Source: an uncultured Bacillota bacterium
GTDB taxonomy: Bacteria; Bacillota; Clostridia; Lachnospirales; Lachnospiraceae
Direction of reading: 5' to 3'
Length of the DNA stretch: 51,175 bases
NCBI GenBank assembly: GCA_905200905.1
Contig: CAJKMA010000015.1
Location: 1 to 51,175, forward strand
Part shown: positions 49,857 to 51,175 of the stretch, piece by piece
Numbering within the stretch: the first letter of the stretch is position 1
Layout of the letters: each line of letters starts with the position of its first letter
Translations under genes and position numbers: made by a program
The notes under the pieces: model-generated
Seen by the model: the letters and a program-made list of their open reading frames with translations, nothing else
Database searches by the model: none
What the model was told of the DNA's origin: nothing

Positions 49857-50609
49857 TTAGAAATTGGTATTACACCATTTCTTTATATGATAAGGTAATA
49901 TTTCCATATACATGTCCCGATATTTTTCTGGAGATTGTAAAATCTCTTTTATCATCTCTTTATCGTCTAAGTTCATGCTTTGCTTCAACATATCAAATTG
50001 CTTCTGAAACAGATTTATCATCTCTTCACGCTTATCTCCCAGCAAACATGCTGAGATTATCCCTTCCTTTTTCCACAAATAATCATGAATGTAAATCTGC
50101 TCTTTTCCTGTTAAATGTACTCCTAAATCAACTTCAACACATTCTCCTGTCATATATAAAACGCAGATAGGTGTCGTATTTCTGGCTATAAGGCTTGAAG
50201 TTGCTTCTAGCCATGCAAAAAGAGCCAAATCTTTTGATAATAATCTTTTATTTGCATATATCCAGTGTTTGCTAATTCCAAGTGGAAATAAATAATTATT
50301 TACTTCTACGCTTTCAAAAAATTGAAACTCTTCTGATGCCACAAAAGTTTCCTGTTCACACTTTGAAAATATTTTATTAAAATATGGCATACAATGGTAT
50401 GACGTTCTTACATACTTTATCATGGGGCGAACCGTCACGAAGGCTATTATTCCACATATCCCCCCTCCCAAGAGGGCTTCAATATCCCCGTCACGAACAA
50501 GCAAAATAATCGCCGCTATAAATATAAAAACACAAAACAACCACGCCCCAAGAAACAAAATCTTTTTTACTGGATATAATCGTTGCCATTCCATTTTTTT
50601 TAGCTTCAT
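49857..50609 (-). CDS. Hypothetical membrane protein
   Basis: About 250 residues from the ATG at 50609, with GGAGGAAGG upstream; an ATG at 50627 precedes that site. Two helices at about 17-38 and 43-62, then a cytoplasmic domain of about 185 residues. No family recognised. Same strand and base composition as the two flanking unknown genes. Confidence 0.6.
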   Translation of the reverse strand: MKLKKMEWQRLYPVKKILFLGAWLFCVFIFIAAIILLVRDGDIEALLGGGICGIIAFVTVRPMIKYVRTSYHCMPYFNKIFSKCEQETFVASEEFQFFESVEVNNYLFPLGISKHWIYANKRLLSKDLALFAWLEATSSLIARNTTPICVLYMTGECVEVDLGVHLTGKEQIYIHDYLWKKEGIISACLLGDKREEMINLFQKQFDMLKQSMNLDDKEMIKEILQSPEKYRDMYMEILPYHIKKWCNTNF

Positions 50610-50704
50610 GTATCCTTCCTCCATCACATCATTACTCTATTTTTCCAACGAATATTTATACTCAATACCATTTTTTTATATCGCATAATCTACACCTCAA
50701 TGCG

Positions 50705-50721
50705 GTTTTATAATTTAACAC
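50705..50721. repeat. 17-bp repeat, copy 1 (end of the 119-residue gene)
   Basis: GTTTTATAATTTAACAC here and GTTTTATGATTTAACAC at 51098-51114 differ at one base. Each copy contains, on the minus strand, the final TGT TAA of a reading frame and the bases just after it. Confidence 0.55.
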
Positions 50722-51074
50722 TCATCTACTTCTCTATCCATATCATTTTCGACTTCCTTTTCAATTTCGTCTATAGTATTCAACCAATTATCTAAAAATT
50801 CCAATGAAATAATTCGTCCATTATAATAAATAGTTGTTTCTGCACCTGCTCTTTGCAGTTTCCTAATCAATTCTCTAAATTCTCTTTTCTTATCTATTCC
50901 GTTTATCTCATCTACAACATCATAATCATTAATATCGTATTTTACTACAAAATCGTTCGATTCTATTTTCTGTTTTATCTGGCTCATAGACATAGATTTA
51001 TCATATTCTCTGATGAGTTTAATGTATGATACACTTTGCTCATCTTTTTTTATTTTTATTTGCATTAAATCCAT
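50715..51074 (-). CDS. Hypothetical small acidic protein
   Basis: 119 residues, rich in D and E, with no membrane segment and no recognised motif; GGGAGGAA lies about 9 nt before the ATG. The middle (IRKLQRAGAETTIYYNGR) and the acidic tail (EIEKEVENDMDREVDEC) resemble small immunity-type proteins in style only. It follows a partial gene at the window edge whose 3' end it copies, which suggests duplicated cassettes. Confidence 0.6.
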   Translation of the reverse strand: MDLMQIKIKKDEQSVSYIKLIREYDKSMSMSQIKQKIESNDFVVKYDINDYDVVDEINGIDKKREFRELIRKLQRAGAETTIYYNGRIISLEFLDNWLNTIDEIEKEVENDMDREVDEC

Positions 51075-51097
51075 AATAAGATTCCTCCCAACATTGT

Positions 51098-51114
51098 GTT
51101 TTATGATTTAACAC
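51098..51114. repeat. 17-bp repeat, copy 2 (end of the partial gene)
   Basis: Second copy of the repeat at 50705-50721 with one difference. It also contains the 6-bp inverted pair TGTGTT/AACACA (51095-51100 and 51110-51115). Confidence 0.55.
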
Positions 51115-51175
51115 AGTTCTACAAACTGAAATTGAACAAAATCGCTGCGCGATGGCCTGCCAAGGCTGTGGCGCA
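51108..51175 (-). CDS. Possible 3' end of a gene running off the window (partial)
   Basis: On the minus strand one frame is open from the window edge to a TAA at 51110-51108, giving about 21 residues that end DFVQFQFVELC. The first 30 bases are much more GC-rich than the following AT-rich region. The stop context TGT TAA AT(C/T) ATAAAAC is the same as at the end of the 119-residue gene, which is the main reason to believe this frame. Too short to identify. Confidence 0.35.
   Translation of the reverse strand, partial: RHSLGRPSRSDFVQFQFVELC

Noticed and set aside
1..51175. CRISPR arrays, rRNA or tRNA genes
   Set aside because: No regularly spaced repeats of 25-40 bp and no recognisable rRNA or tRNA segments were seen on either strand.

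Overview
The window reads as a chromosomal segment of a low-GC, Gram-positive anaerobe. The combination of a V-type (A/V-like) Na+ or H+ ATPase operon, an XerS-like single recombinase, larB/larC, an XdhC-family protein, a folate operon with a fused folB-folK gene and many peptide-sensing ABC/two-component modules points to Lachnospiraceae (Blautia/Mediterraneibacter-like). That placement is inference from gene content, not a search. No rRNA, tRNA or CRISPR array was seen.

Layout. 0-2.7 kb: the 3' end of an AraC regulator, a HAD (NagD-like) phosphatase, a decayed BceB-type permease remnant, then an XerS-like tyrosine recombinase with a dif-like site just upstream. 2.7-5.1 kb (minus): HD hydrolase, FAD/Rieske oxidoreductase and an O-acetyltransferase that has lost the middle of its beta-helix. 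5.2-9.8 kb (plus): response regulator, ABC ATPase, ABC-2 permease, sensor kinase and an XdhC protein. 9.8-14.4 kb: endonuclease III (minus), an HTH-AlaA aminotransferase fusion (plus) with an internal start site, and a nudix-larB-larC operon (minus) in which larC stops at the LarC1 boundary. 14.5-19.7 kb: LolD/FtsX-type ABC exporter (plus) facing a sensor kinase and response regulator (minus), the latter following a membrane-anchored SF2 helicase (to 22.4 kb) and a C39-like peptidase.

23.4-29.3 kb (minus) is a folate operon, folC-folE-HD-folP-folBK, running directly into a VanRS-like two-component pair. A MATE exporter follows. 30.9-43.6 kb holds a nine-gene V-ATPase operon (plus; order G/H-C-I-K-F-E-A-B-D) bracketed by two paralogous GntR-ABC-permease cassettes (minus). 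Both cassettes have a perfect 17-bp inverted-repeat operator over a TTGACA-17-TATACT promoter and share the core ACAGTATATA.

43.6-51.2 kb is visibly more AT-rich and looks acquired. It holds a two-component system and a Vex-like FtsX/FtsX/ATPase transporter, with matched regulator boxes in front of both transcription units. After these come three minus-strand genes of unknown function and a partial fourth, which could be a toxin-immunity type tail.

Working together: four two-component systems and five ABC systems (plus one ABC remnant) suggest a region specialised in sensing and detoxifying cell-envelope peptides. Embedded in it are housekeeping blocks: folate synthesis, V-ATPase, DNA repair and chromosome dimer resolution. 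The most unusual points are the dif-like site beside xerS, the dual-start HTH-AlaA gene with repeated ATTGAAC boxes, the V-ATPase operon between twin GntR cassettes, the non-canonical start of ntpD, and the HD hydrolase inside the folate operon.
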